From NCBI GenBank assembly GCA_947475245.1, contig CANJLW010000005.1, forward strand, positions 1 through 64,000: a stretch of DNA of 64,000 nucleotides, in the 5' to 3' direction. Made by a program: the position numbers and the translations under genes. The DNA comes from Acetobacteraceae bacterium. Lineage in GTDB: Bacteria; Pseudomonadota; Alphaproteobacteria; Acetobacterales; Acetobacteraceae. Within the stretch, counting starts at the first letter, position 1. Each line of letters begins with the position of its first letter. Shown in pieces: positions 8,992-17,433 of the stretch. The notes beneath the pieces are model-generated. The model was not told the DNA's origin. It was given only the letters and a program-made list of their open reading frames with translations, and made no database searches.

Positions 8992-11310
8992 TCAGGCCGG
9001 CAACAGCACGATGCGGGTTTCCGCCGCCGCGTCGACGGCGGCGCGGGAATACAACAACGGCACGTAGTCTCCGCGCGCCCAGAGCGGGGCGAGGTCGTCG
9101 TAATGCGCGGACAGCGGGTTGCCGGACTGGCCGGGGGTGTTGATGACGCGGCTGTTATCCCAGTCGCCGACATCGACGACCATGCGGAAGGATGCGCCGA
9201 CCGTCAGGCGGAAGTCGGTGCCGCGATAAGTTGTGTTCATCGGGGTGGAGCCCGATCCGCCGATCGGCAGTTTGCCGACATCGTGGAACACGGCGGCGTC
9301 GGCCACGCGCGACAGGGGATGGGCGAAGTAGCCGTGGTGCAGATTGCCCCATTGCCAGCCCGCCGGGTCCGCACCCAACAACGTTCCGCAGGTCGCGAAG
9401 GCGGCGTCGAGCGTTTCCGGCAGCAGCACATCCAGGACCGACCGATCGGCGGCTTCCAGCAGTGCCAGCATCGATTCATTGTCGCCGGGCGCGAGCAGAC
9501 GGCGCACCTCGGGGTCGGAGGCCAGCCCGGCCAGCAGCGTGGGTTTCAGATGCTTCACCCACCAGACCTCGAACAGCGCGGCGGCGGCGGAGTTCGCGTG
9601 CAGCACCCCGTCCCAGACCCGCAGCAGGGCGAGCGCCGGGGTTGATTGCTGGATCGGTTCCAGCAGCGCGCGGACCCGGCGGGCGGGGATGGAGGCGATG
9701 TCGCATTGCAGCGCCATGGAATCCGCGAGCGTGTGTTTGGGCTGGGCGTCGAGCACCTCGTGGATACGGTCGGAGCGGGAGCGTTCGGCCCATTCCAGGC
9801 CGAGCTTGCGCTCCTGGTAAGGGTAATCGGCGGGCAGGTTCATTTCGTTCGCCGTGGCGACGAAGCCGCGCGCGGGGTTGACGGCGGTCGGCAGTTCCTC
9901 GCGCTGCCAGAACCCGCTCCATTCGTAGCGCCCGTCGCCGGGCACCGGCAGCAACCCGTCCCAGTTGGCGCGCTTCGGCGCCATGCCCGACGGGAACCAG
10001 CCGATCGTGCCGGTGACGTCGGCGGCAAGCTGGTTCACCGTGGGGGCGGCCCAATGGCGCAGCGCGGCGCGGAAGGTCTCGACGGAGTCCGCGTTCATGT
10101 AGGCCAGACGTCCCATATAGGCGGAGGTTCCCGGCTCGCTCCACACCGTGCGCACGCCGAAGGCGCGATGGCGCTTGGCGTCCTCCCGGATTATCGGGCC
10201 GTGGCGGGTGAATTTCAGGGTGACGGTCTGCGGGGCCATGCCGCGCACGACGACGGTTTCGGTCAGGGTCGTCATCCGCTCCCACCCGCCATTGTAGCGG
10301 TACAGGTCGGGATCGTCGGGGTTGGTTTCGTAGACGTAGAGGTCTTCCTGATCCATCGGGAAGATGGTCAGGCCGAAGGCGAGGCGGTCGTTATGGCCGA
10401 TGAAGACGCCGGGCGTCGGCGGTTCGGTCGCCCCGATCACATCGATCCCCGGCCCGGTCAGGTGCACGACATAGCGCACCGACGGCAGGCGGTATTCGCG
10501 ATGCGGGTCGCTCGCCAGGATCGGTCGTCCGGTGTCGGTGCGCGATCCCGCGACCACCCAGTTGTTCGATCCCTGGGCGGAGGGGTCCTGCTTCACCTCG
10601 TCGAAATCGTTCACCTTGGTCCAGCGCCAGGCGTCTTCCGGCTTCGCGGCCAGGCGCTCGGGCGAGATATCGGGATCGACGGTCGCGAGCCAGTAGTCGT
10701 CGAGCACGTCTTCGGGGATGTCGGCGGGATCGAGGCCCTCGGGGATGCGCAGGGTCCAGGGCGGCTCGATCGCCTTGCGGGCGCGATCGGTTTCCAGATC
10801 GGCGCGTGCGGCGATCTGGGCGCGGGCGGCTTCGGAATCGAGGTTGCGGTTCAGCGCGTGGCTGCGCACGCGCACCACGTCTTCGGCCGACCAGCGAGCG
10901 GGGGCGATGCCCATGGCGGCGAATTCCGGCGGCAGCAGCGTGGGATCGGCGGCGGCGAGGTCGAGATAGGCATTGATCCCGGCGGCGAAGGCCCGACAGA
11001 TCGCCTCGGCCTGGGGATCGCCATAGGCGGACCATTCGGCCGCCATGTCGCCGCGATAGATGAACAGGCGCGCGGCGCGATCCTGGGCCAGAAAGCCGGG
11101 GCCGTAATCGGCCGCCATCAGCCCCAGGCCGCGCTTGCGCCAGAGGTCGATCTGATACAGCCGGTCGCGCGCGATATTGAAGCCCTGCACGAAGAACACG
11201 TCATGATGAGTGGCGGCGCGCAGATGCGGGATGCCCCAGCGATCGACCACGATCTCCGCCGGTTGTTCCAGACCGGGCACGGTCATCGTCCGCGTCGTGG
11301 GATTGGTCAT
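8992..11310 (-). CDS. Penicillin acylase family N-terminal nucleophile hydrolase
   Basis: A 772-residue amidohydrolase precursor of the penicillin G/acyl-homoserine-lactone acylase family. Cleavage is expected just before Ser248 in QGSNNWVVAG, exposing the serine as the catalytic N-terminus of the beta chain. The alpha chain carries the VVDRWGIPHLRA motif. I start at the ATG at 11310, which has GGGGGAAG about 8 bases upstream; the longer frame runs into the divergent dedA promoter. No clear signal peptide is seen, unusual for a family that is often periplasmic. Substrate (beta-lactam, N-acyl amino acid or AHL) is not predictable. Confidence 0.88.
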   Translation of the reverse strand: MTNPTTRTMTVPGLEQPAEIVVDRWGIPHLRAATHHDVFFVQGFNIARDRLYQIDLWRKRGLGLMAADYGPGFLAQDRAARLFIYRGDMAAEWSAYGDPQAEAICRAFAAGINAYLDLAAADPTLLPPEFAAMGIAPARWSAEDVVRVRSHALNRNLDSEAARAQIAARADLETDRARKAIEPPWTLRIPEGLDPADIPEDVLDDYWLATVDPDISPERLAAKPEDAWRWTKVNDFDEVKQDPSAQGSNNWVVAGSRTDTGRPILASDPHREYRLPSVRYVVHLTGPGIDVIGATEPPTPGVFIGHNDRLAFGLTIFPMDQEDLYVYETNPDDPDLYRYNGGWERMTTLTETVVVRGMAPQTVTLKFTRHGPIIREDAKRHRAFGVRTVWSEPGTSAYMGRLAYMNADSVETFRAALRHWAAPTVNQLAADVTGTIGWFPSGMAPKRANWDGLLPVPGDGRYEWSGFWQREELPTAVNPARGFVATANEMNLPADYPYQERKLGLEWAERSRSDRIHEVLDAQPKHTLADSMALQCDIASIPARRVRALLEPIQQSTPALALLRVWDGVLHANSAAAALFEVWWVKHLKPTLLAGLASDPEVRRLLAPGDNESMLALLEAADRSVLDVLLPETLDAAFATCGTLLGADPAGWQWGNLHHGYFAHPLSRVADAAVFHDVGKLPIGGSGSTPMNTTYRGTDFRLTVGASFRMVVDVGDWDNSRVINTPGQSGNPLSAHYDDLAPLWARGDYVPLLYSRAAVDAAAETRIVLLPA

Positions 11311-11419
11311 GGCGTGTTCTTCCCCCTGGTTGCCCGCCCATCGAAGCATGGACATAGTGCCGCGGCCAATGGGGTGGCCCCAATGGGGCGCGCCTGTTTG
11401 GGTGGCAAGCGAAAAGGGG

Positions 11420-11938
11420 ATGGTCATCGGCGGGTTCGTGGAGTTCGTGCTGGCATTCGTGCGCATGCACCAGGATTGGGCCGTGCCCATCGTGTTCCTG
11501 TTGGCGTTCGGGGAATCGCTGGCGTTCGTGTCGCTGCTGCTGCCGGCGACGGCGATCCTGCTCGCCGCCGGGGGGCTGATCGGTGCGGCGGGGCTGTCGT
11601 TCTGGCCGATCTGGGCCGCGGCGGCGATCGGGGCGATCCTGGGCGACTGGGTGTCGTATTGGTTCGGTGCCCGCTACCAACGCGAAATCGCCGGGATGTG
11701 GCCGCTGTCGCGCCAGCCGCATCTGCTGGAGCGCGGAGAAGCGTTCTTTCAGCGCTGGGGCACCGCGGGGGTGTTCTTCGGTCGGTTCTTCGGCCCGCTG
11801 CGCTGCGTTATGCCCCTGGTGGCGGGCATCTGCGCGATGCCGCAACTGTCTTTCCAGGTGGCCAATGTGCTGTCCGCTTTGGTGTGGGCGAGTGGGATTC
11901 TGGCGCCGGGCGTGCTGGGGACGGCCTGGTTCAAGTAG
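11420..11938 (+). CDS. DedA family inner-membrane protein
   Basis: A 172-residue multi-spanning membrane protein. The DedA core is visible: FGESLAFVSLLLPATAILLAAG, then GAILGDWVSYWFGARYG-like segment and GRFFGPLRCVMPLVAG. DedA proteins are linked to lipid (undecaprenyl-phosphate or phospholipid) flipping and membrane homeostasis. The ATG at 11420 gives a short N-terminus with the purine run AAAAGGGG immediately before it, so a start a few codons away is possible. It is divergent from the acylase gene. Confidence 0.85.
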   Translation: MVIGGFVEFVLAFVRMHQDWAVPIVFLLAFGESLAFVSLLLPATAILLAAGGLIGAAGLSFWPIWAAAAIGAILGDWVSYWFGARYQREIAGMWPLSRQPHLLERGEAFFQRWGTAGVFFGRFFGPLRCVMPLVAGICAMPQLSFQVANVLSALVWASGILAPGVLGTAWFK

Positions 11939-12020
11939 GCGAGTCCAGGCGGTAAAACCCACGCACCCCCGCCACCATTTGCATTGCCCCGACGCGGGGC
12001 GGCATGGCAGGACTCCGCGC

Positions 12021-12983
12021 ATGTTGACACGTCGCCTCGCAGTATCCGCCGCATTTGTCGCTCTTGCCGCCGAGGGTCGCGCGGCCGGGGATTTTAACGC
12101 GTTCGTCGCGGGGGTGAAGGCAGAGGCGCGCAAGGCGGGCATTTCGCAGGCCACGCTCGATCAGGCCTTCGCCGGCGTGGTTCCCAATCAGAAGGTGATC
12201 GATCGGGATCGCAAGCAGCCCGAGTTCTCGATGACGTGGGAGCGGTATCGCGCCTTGGTCGTCACCGACAAGCGCATTGCCGAGGGGCGGATCGCCGTGG
12301 CGCGGGAGCGTGAGTTGCTGGCCCGGACGCAGGCGCGTTTCGGCGTGGGCGCGGGCGTGATCGCCGGCATCTGGGGCCTGGAGTCCAGCTACGGGCAGAT
12401 CACCGGCGATTTCCGGGTGATCGAGGCCCTGGCGACCTTGGCGTGGGAGGGGCGACGAGCGTCGTTCTTTCGCGGCGAACTGATGGCGGCGTTGAAGATC
12501 CTGGAGCAGGGCGACATTACCCCCGCGCGGATGACCGGTTCCTATGCCGGCGCGATGGGGCAGCCGCAATTCATGCCGTCGAGCTACGTGAAGCTCGCGG
12601 TCGATGCCGACGGCGACGGGCGGCGGGATATCTGGACAAGCCGAGCAGATGTGTTTGGGTCAATTGGAAATTATTTGGCGAAGTCGGGGTGGCGGAACGG
12701 CGAGGGCTGGGGCCAGCAGGTGACCTTGCCGGCGGGGTTCGAGGCGGGGGCGATCGGGCGGGAGCAGAAGCGCCCGCTGTCCGAATGGGTGCGCATGGGC
12801 GTGCGGCCGCGGGCGGATCATTGGTTCGCGGCGGCCGAGGCCGTGGGGTCGATCGTCGCGCCGGACGGCGTGGGCGGGGAGGCGTTTCTGGCGCTGGCGA
12901 ATTTCCATGCGATCCGGCGCTATAACCCGTCGGACTATTATGCCGTCGCGGTCGGGCTGGTGGGCGACGCGGTGCTGACGTGA
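12021..12983 (+). CDS. mltB: Lytic murein transglycosylase, MltB type
   Basis: A 320-residue enzyme cleaving peptidoglycan glycan strands to 1,6-anhydromuramyl ends. After a signal peptide (MLTRRLAVSAAFVALAAEG) it has the catalytic Glu121 in IWGLESSYGQ and the SYAGAMGQPQFMPSSY motif of the SLT-type fold. No lipobox Cys is seen, so it is likely soluble in the periplasm. Its stop overlaps the GTG start of the next cell-wall gene (GTGA), the first link of a wall-remodelling operon running to tmk. Confidence 0.9.
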   Translation: MLTRRLAVSAAFVALAAEGRAAGDFNAFVAGVKAEARKAGISQATLDQAFAGVVPNQKVIDRDRKQPEFSMTWERYRALVVTDKRIAEGRIAVARERELLARTQARFGVGAGVIAGIWGLESSYGQITGDFRVIEALATLAWEGRRASFFRGELMAALKILEQGDITPARMTGSYAGAMGQPQFMPSSYVKLAVDADGDGRRDIWTSRADVFGSIGNYLAKSGWRNGEGWGQQVTLPAGFEAGAIGREQKRPLSEWVRMGVRPRADHWFAAAEAVGSIVAPDGVGGEAFLALANFHAIRRYNPSDYYAVAVGLVGDAVLT

Positions 12984-13849
12984 TCGTTCGGCGCGCCTGT
13001 CTGATTGTGGCGCTGCTGCTGGCGGGATGTCAGCAGCCGGTGCCCTCGCCGCGCTATCATCTGGGCGGGCCGTATCAGGCGCAGGGTGTCTGGCATTACC
13101 CGGCGGAGAGTTATGCGCTGGACGAGACCGGGCTGGCCGGGATTGCCCCGTCGGCGCATGCGCCGCTGACCACGAACGGCGAAATCTTCGATCAGACGAT
13201 TTTGGCGGCGGCGCATCCGACGCTGCAACTGCCGGCGATCGCGCGGGTGACGAACCTGGAGAACGGCTTGTCGGTCCTGGTGCGGATCAACGATCGCGGC
13301 ACCGGCAATCCGAAGCGGTTGATCGAAGTGACACGGCGGACGGCGGAGTTGCTGCGCATGGCGGCGGTCGGACGTGTGCGGGTGGAGATCGTCGCGGAGG
13401 ACAGCCGACAGGCGGTGGAGAAGATGAGCAATGCGCCGCGTCTGGCCGTTGTTGCCGCGCCGCGTGCCTCGGTCGTCGCCGTCGATCTGGCGCCCCCCAT
13501 GGGGATGGCCGGCGAGGCGCAGCGCGCGGCGGCACCGGTAGCGGCGAAGGGGGCCGCGGACGCGGCGCCGAGCCCGGCGGTGTTCCGCCTGCCGGAAATC
13601 GTTACACAGGGGCCGGCGCGTCCCGGCAGATTGATGGTGCGACTCGATACGTTCGAGGAGTACCACTACGCGGCGATCCAGAACGCGCGCATGGGCCGGT
13701 TCAAGCCGAGTATCGTGTCGCTGTTTCAGGGACGCCAGCAACAGTTTCGGACCGAGGTTGGTCCGTTCGATCGCGCCGAACAAGCCGAAGCGGCGTTGGA
13801 TTTCGCATTTTCGATGGGGATCCCCGATGCCCGCATCGTCGTCGAATAA
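12980..13849 (+). CDS. rlpA: RlpA-like septal lipoprotein with SPOR domain
   Basis: A 289-residue outer-membrane lipoprotein (lipobox LLAGC at about residues 13-17). A double-psi beta-barrel follows with the active-site-like RVTNLENGLSVLVRINDRG block, including the conserved Asp. A proline/alanine-rich linker leads to a C-terminal SPOR domain (about 205-289), which binds denuded glycan at division sites. Some RlpA proteins are lytic transglycosylases acting on such glycans. The SWYG motif usual near the N-terminus is degenerate (VWHYPAES), so enzymatic activity is uncertain. Start is GTG, overlapping mltB. Confidence 0.82.
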   Translation: MIVRRACLIVALLLAGCQQPVPSPRYHLGGPYQAQGVWHYPAESYALDETGLAGIAPSAHAPLTTNGEIFDQTILAAAHPTLQLPAIARVTNLENGLSVLVRINDRGTGNPKRLIEVTRRTAELLRMAAVGRVRVEIVAEDSRQAVEKMSNAPRLAVVAAPRASVVAVDLAPPMGMAGEAQRAAAPVAAKGAADAAPSPAVFRLPEIVTQGPARPGRLMVRLDTFEEYHYAAIQNARMGRFKPSIVSLFQGRQQQFRTEVGPFDRAEQAEAALDFAFSMGIPDARIVVE

Positions 13850-13865
13850 GGAGTCCGTGGTTCCG

Positions 13866-15095
13866 ATGTTGAGCCGCCGCATTGCCCTGTTGGGATCGTC
13901 CGCCATTCTCGCCGGTTCCGCCGCCGCGTCGGCGGAAACGCGTCGTACGCCGCCCGCTCCGCCGGCAAAGCCCGCCGGATCCGGGCGCAAGCCCAAGGAG
14001 GGGTCTTCGGGGTCCCCGGCCGACACGCCCCTCGGGCCGGTCGATACCGCCGCGCGCTGGGCCTTTATCCAGGATTACGATACCGGCGCGATGCTGCTGG
14101 AAAAGGCGGCGGACGACGAAATGCCGCCGTCGTCGATGACCAAGCTGATGACGATCTATCTGGTCTACGACCGGCTGAAGCAGGGACGGTTGCGCCTGGA
14201 GGACGAGTTGCCGGTCAGCGAGCGGGCCTGGCGTATGGGCGGGTCGAAGATGTTCGTCCAGATCGGCTCCACGGTGAAGGTAGAAGACCTGATCCGCGGC
14301 GTGATCGTGCAGTCCGGCAACGACGCCTGCATCGTGTTCGCCGAGGCGATCTCAGGCTCCGAAGAGCAGTTCGCCGAACTGATGAACGTCAAGGCGAAGG
14401 AAATCGGGCTGACGAAGTCGAATTTCCGCAACGCCACGGGCTGGCCCGATCCGGAGCAGCGCATGAGCGCGCGCGACATCGCCACGCTGGCGCGCCGGAT
14501 CATCCGGGATTTCCCGGAATACTATCACTACGACGCCGAAAAATCGTTCAAGTATAACGGCATCGAGCAGGAAAACCGCAACCCGATGGTGCAGAAGGGC
14601 ACTGCCGACGGGTTGAAGACCGGGCATACCGACGCCGGCGGCTATGGCTTGGTGGCGAGTTCGATCCGCAACGGGCGGCGTATTCTGCTGGTGCTGAACG
14701 GCATGGCGTCGATGCGCGAACGGGCGGAAGAAAGCGGCCGCCTGATGGATTGGGCCTTCGCGAATTTCGAGGATGTTACGCTGTTCTCGGCCGGCGATGC
14801 GATCGAGCGGGTGCCGGTGTGGCTGGGAACGGCGCCGACGGTGCCGCTGGTGGCGGGGCGGGAGGTGTTGATCACCATGCCGCGGAACTGGCGCAAGAAT
14901 GCCTCCATCAAAATCGCGTATGAGCAGCCGATCCGCGCGCCGGTGATGAAGGGCGATACGTTGGGCAAGCTCACCGTATCGGGGCAGGGCGTGCCGGCGA
15001 TGACGGTCCCGTTGCTTGCCGGGGCCGATGTGCCGCGGCTGAGTCTGCCCGGGCGCGCGATGGCGGTGCTGTCGCATTACGTCACCGGCAGTTGA
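13866..15095 (+). CDS. dacC: D-alanyl-D-alanine carboxypeptidase (PBP5/6 type)
   Basis: A 409-residue serine peptidase that trims the terminal D-Ala from peptidoglycan pentapeptides. The three penicillin-binding motifs are present: SMTK (about 90-93), SGN in VQSGNDAC, and KTG in LKTGHTDAGG. The C-terminal beta domain seen in DacA/DacC follows (PLVAGREVLITMPR). A signal peptide ending ASA is followed by a long Pro/Gly-rich stretch. The ATG at 13866 lies 12 bases after AAGGAG; a GTG at 13857 is a possible alternative. It lies 16 bases after rlpA and is coupled to tmk. Confidence 0.9.
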   Translation: MLSRRIALLGSSAILAGSAAASAETRRTPPAPPAKPAGSGRKPKEGSSGSPADTPLGPVDTAARWAFIQDYDTGAMLLEKAADDEMPPSSMTKLMTIYLVYDRLKQGRLRLEDELPVSERAWRMGGSKMFVQIGSTVKVEDLIRGVIVQSGNDACIVFAEAISGSEEQFAELMNVKAKEIGLTKSNFRNATGWPDPEQRMSARDIATLARRIIRDFPEYYHYDAEKSFKYNGIEQENRNPMVQKGTADGLKTGHTDAGGYGLVASSIRNGRRILLVLNGMASMRERAEESGRLMDWAFANFEDVTLFSAGDAIERVPVWLGTAPTVPLVAGREVLITMPRNWRKNASIKIAYEQPIRAPVMKGDTLGKLTVSGQGVPAMTVPLLAGADVPRLSLPGRAMAVLSHYVTGS

Positions 15096-15715
15096 TGGGT
15101 TTCGGCCGCTTCATCACGCTGGAAGGCGGGGAGGGCGCGGGTAAGTCGACGCAGGCGGGCCTGTTGGCGGACGCGCTGTGCCGATCCGGGCGGGCCGTGC
15201 TGCAAACGCGGGAGCCCGGCGGCGCGCCGGGGGCGGAATTGCTGCGCGGGGTGCTGCTGTCCGGACAAATCGACTGGGCCGCGCCTGCGGAGACTCTGCT
15301 GCATTTCGCGGCCCGGGCCGAACATGTCGAAAAGACCATCCGCCCCGCTTTGGAGGCAGGGTTCTGGGTGGTGTGCGACCGCTATTTCGATTCGACGCTG
15401 GCCTATCAGGGCTACGGGCAGGGCGCGGACCGGGCGCGGATCGCGGCGCTGAGCGCGATGGTCGGCCTGACCCCCGATCTGACGTTGATGCTGCATGTCA
15501 GTCCGGCGGTCGCGGTCGAACGTCTGGGGCGGCGCGGTCTGGCGGCGGATCGTTACGAACGGCTGGACGCGGCGTTTCACGCGCGGGTGAACGCGGGGTT
15601 TCGCGCGATCGCGGCGGCGGAACCGGGGCGATGTTCGGCGATCGACGCCGACGGGGCCGCGGCGGATGTGCATGCCGCCGTCATGACCGAGATTTCACGT
15701 CGCTGGAGTGCCTGA
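15095..15715 (+). CDS. tmk: Thymidylate kinase
   Basis: A 206-residue dTMP kinase making dTDP for DNA synthesis. P-loop EGGEGAGKST at the N-terminus, the dTMP-binding TREPGGAPGAE motif and the DRYFDSTLAYQG motif are all visible. The ATG at 15095 overlaps the dacC stop by one base. In many alphaproteobacteria dacC-tmk is followed by holB (DNA polymerase delta-prime); here a binding-protein gene follows instead, which suggests a rearrangement. Confidence 0.93.
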   Translation: MGFGRFITLEGGEGAGKSTQAGLLADALCRSGRAVLQTREPGGAPGAELLRGVLLSGQIDWAAPAETLLHFAARAEHVEKTIRPALEAGFWVVCDRYFDSTLAYQGYGQGADRARIAALSAMVGLTPDLTLMLHVSPAVAVERLGRRGLAADRYERLDAAFHARVNAGFRAIAAAEPGRCSAIDADGAAADVHAAVMTEISRRWSA

Positions 15716-15801
15716 TTTCCGATCAGTGTTCGCAATCTCGGCAGGAGGTTGTTAAGCTCCGTTCATAATGTAGGCAATCACGTCCTGCAGGGAGCTGCTT
15801 C

Positions 15802-17385
15802 ATGACGCTTAACCGACGTACTCTGCTGGCCGCGGCCGGCGCGGGCCTGGTTTCTCCCCTGGCGACCCCGTCCATCGTGGCGGCGCAGACGCAGCGGGAG
15901 CTGCGCTTCATTCCGCACGCCGACGTATCCTCGCTGGATACGATGTGGACCACCGCCGACATCACCCGCAATCACGGCAACATGGTCTACGATCAGTTGT
16001 TCGGCTTCGACGACACGTTCGTGCCGCATCCGCAGATGCTGGCCGGGTTCACCGTCTCGACCGACGGCTTGACCTGGGACCTGACACTGCGGCCCGGGCT
16101 GAAGTTTCACGACGGGGAAAAGGTGCTGGCGCGCGATTGCGCCGCGAGCCTGCTGCGCTGGGTCAAGCGCGACGCCTTCGGCAGCGCGATGATGTCGCGC
16201 ACGGCGGAAATCACGGCGGAATCCGACACGGTGATCCGCATACGCCTGAAGACGCCGTTTGCGCTGGTGCCGGAAGCCCTGGCGCAGCCGGCCTGCGTGA
16301 TCATGCCGGAGCGACTGGCGAAGACCGACGCGAATGTGCAGGTGACGGACCCGACCGGCAGCGGCCCGTTCCGGTTTCTGGTGAACGAGCGTGTGTCGGG
16401 CTCTCGGGTCGTTTATGCGAAGTTCGACGGCTATGTGCCGCGCCCCGATGGGAAGACCAGCTTTCTGGCCGGGCCGCGGGCGGTGCATTTCGACCGTGTG
16501 ATCTGGACCTATCAGCCCGACCCCGCGACGGCGGCGGCGGCGTTGAGCAAGGGGGAATACGATTGGTGGGAAAACCCGCCCGCCGATCTGATGGGCCTGC
16601 TGCGGAAGAACAAAGACCTGGAAGTGCAGGTCAAGAACCACATGGGCTCGGTCGGCTGCATCCGGTTCAACCATCTGCACGCGCCGTTCGACAATCCGGC
16701 GATCCGTCGTCTGGTGCTGGAATGCGTCAACCAAAAGGAATTCATGGAGGCGGTGTCGGGCGCCGAACCCAGCCTTTACAACACCAAGGTCGGGTTGTTC
16801 ACACCGGGCATGCCGATGGCGAGCGACGCGGGGGTGGAGGCGCTGAAAAACCGCACCGACTTCGCCAAGGTGAAGCAGGAGTTGTTTGCCGCCGGCTACA
16901 AGAACGAAAAAGTCATCCTGATGGGGCCGTCGACGATCCCGTCGCTGCATATCGAGTCCCAGGTGACCGAGGATCTGCTGCGCAAGATGGGCTTCAACCT
17001 GGATTACCAGGCGCTGGAATGGGGCACCGTCGTGCAGCGGCGCGCGAGCAAGGAGCCGCCGGAGAAGGGCGGGTGGCACATTTTCATCACCAACCTGACC
17101 AGCACCGCGAATGTGTTCGTGCCGGCGCATAATGCCATGCGCAGCGGCCCGTCGGCCTGGTTCGGCTGGCCGAACGCGCCGCGCATGGAGGAGCTGCGCG
17201 AAGCCTGGCTGAACGCGCCGGACCTTGCGGAACAGAAGCGCATCGCCCGCGAACTACAGCTCCAAATGTGGCGTGACGTTCCCTACGTTCCACTCGGCCA
17301 ATTCTACCAGCCGGCGGCGTTCAACCGGAACCTGTCCGATATTCAGAAGGGTTGGCCGGTGTTCCATGGTGTGCGTCGGGGGTAG
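15802..17385 (+). CDS. ABC transporter substrate-binding protein, family 5
   Basis: A 527-residue periplasmic binding protein with a twin-arginine-like signal (LNRRTLLAAAGAG, ending VAAQ). The family core LTLRPGLKFHDGEKVLARDC is present. It closely resembles the binding protein at 44745-46316 along its length (for example WTTADITRN versus WTTATVTRN), so the two are paralogues. A ribosome site (CAGGGAG) precedes the ATG. No ATPase or permease is next to it. A strong hairpin follows at 17399-17423. Ligand unknown. Confidence 0.88.
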   Translation: MTLNRRTLLAAAGAGLVSPLATPSIVAAQTQRELRFIPHADVSSLDTMWTTADITRNHGNMVYDQLFGFDDTFVPHPQMLAGFTVSTDGLTWDLTLRPGLKFHDGEKVLARDCAASLLRWVKRDAFGSAMMSRTAEITAESDTVIRIRLKTPFALVPEALAQPACVIMPERLAKTDANVQVTDPTGSGPFRFLVNERVSGSRVVYAKFDGYVPRPDGKTSFLAGPRAVHFDRVIWTYQPDPATAAAALSKGEYDWWENPPADLMGLLRKNKDLEVQVKNHMGSVGCIRFNHLHAPFDNPAIRRLVLECVNQKEFMEAVSGAEPSLYNTKVGLFTPGMPMASDAGVEALKNRTDFAKVKQELFAAGYKNEKVILMGPSTIPSLHIESQVTEDLLRKMGFNLDYQALEWGTVVQRRASKEPPEKGGWHIFITNLTSTANVFVPAHNAMRSGPSAWFGWPNAPRMEELREAWLNAPDLAEQKRIARELQLQMWRDVPYVPLGQFYQPAAFNRNLSDIQKGWPVFHGVRRG

Positions 17386-17398
17386 GTGGGGAAATGTT

Positions 17399-17423
17399 CG
17401 CGGGCGGTTCTGGACCGCCCGCG
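17399..17423. terminator. Bidirectional hairpin between convergent genes
   Basis: Perfect 9-base stem CGCGGGCGG / CCGCCCGCG with a 7-base loop, placed between the stop of the binding protein (17385) and the stop of phaC (17434). There is no marked T-run on either side, so efficiency is uncertain. Confidence 0.6.
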
Positions 17424-17433
17424 TGGGTTCAGT

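Noticed and set aside
9646-11955. 769-codon plus-strand frame across the acylase gene
   Set aside because: Low-complexity Gly/Arg/His composition typical of antisense frames in GC-rich DNA. The minus-strand acylase has the complete nucleophile motif.
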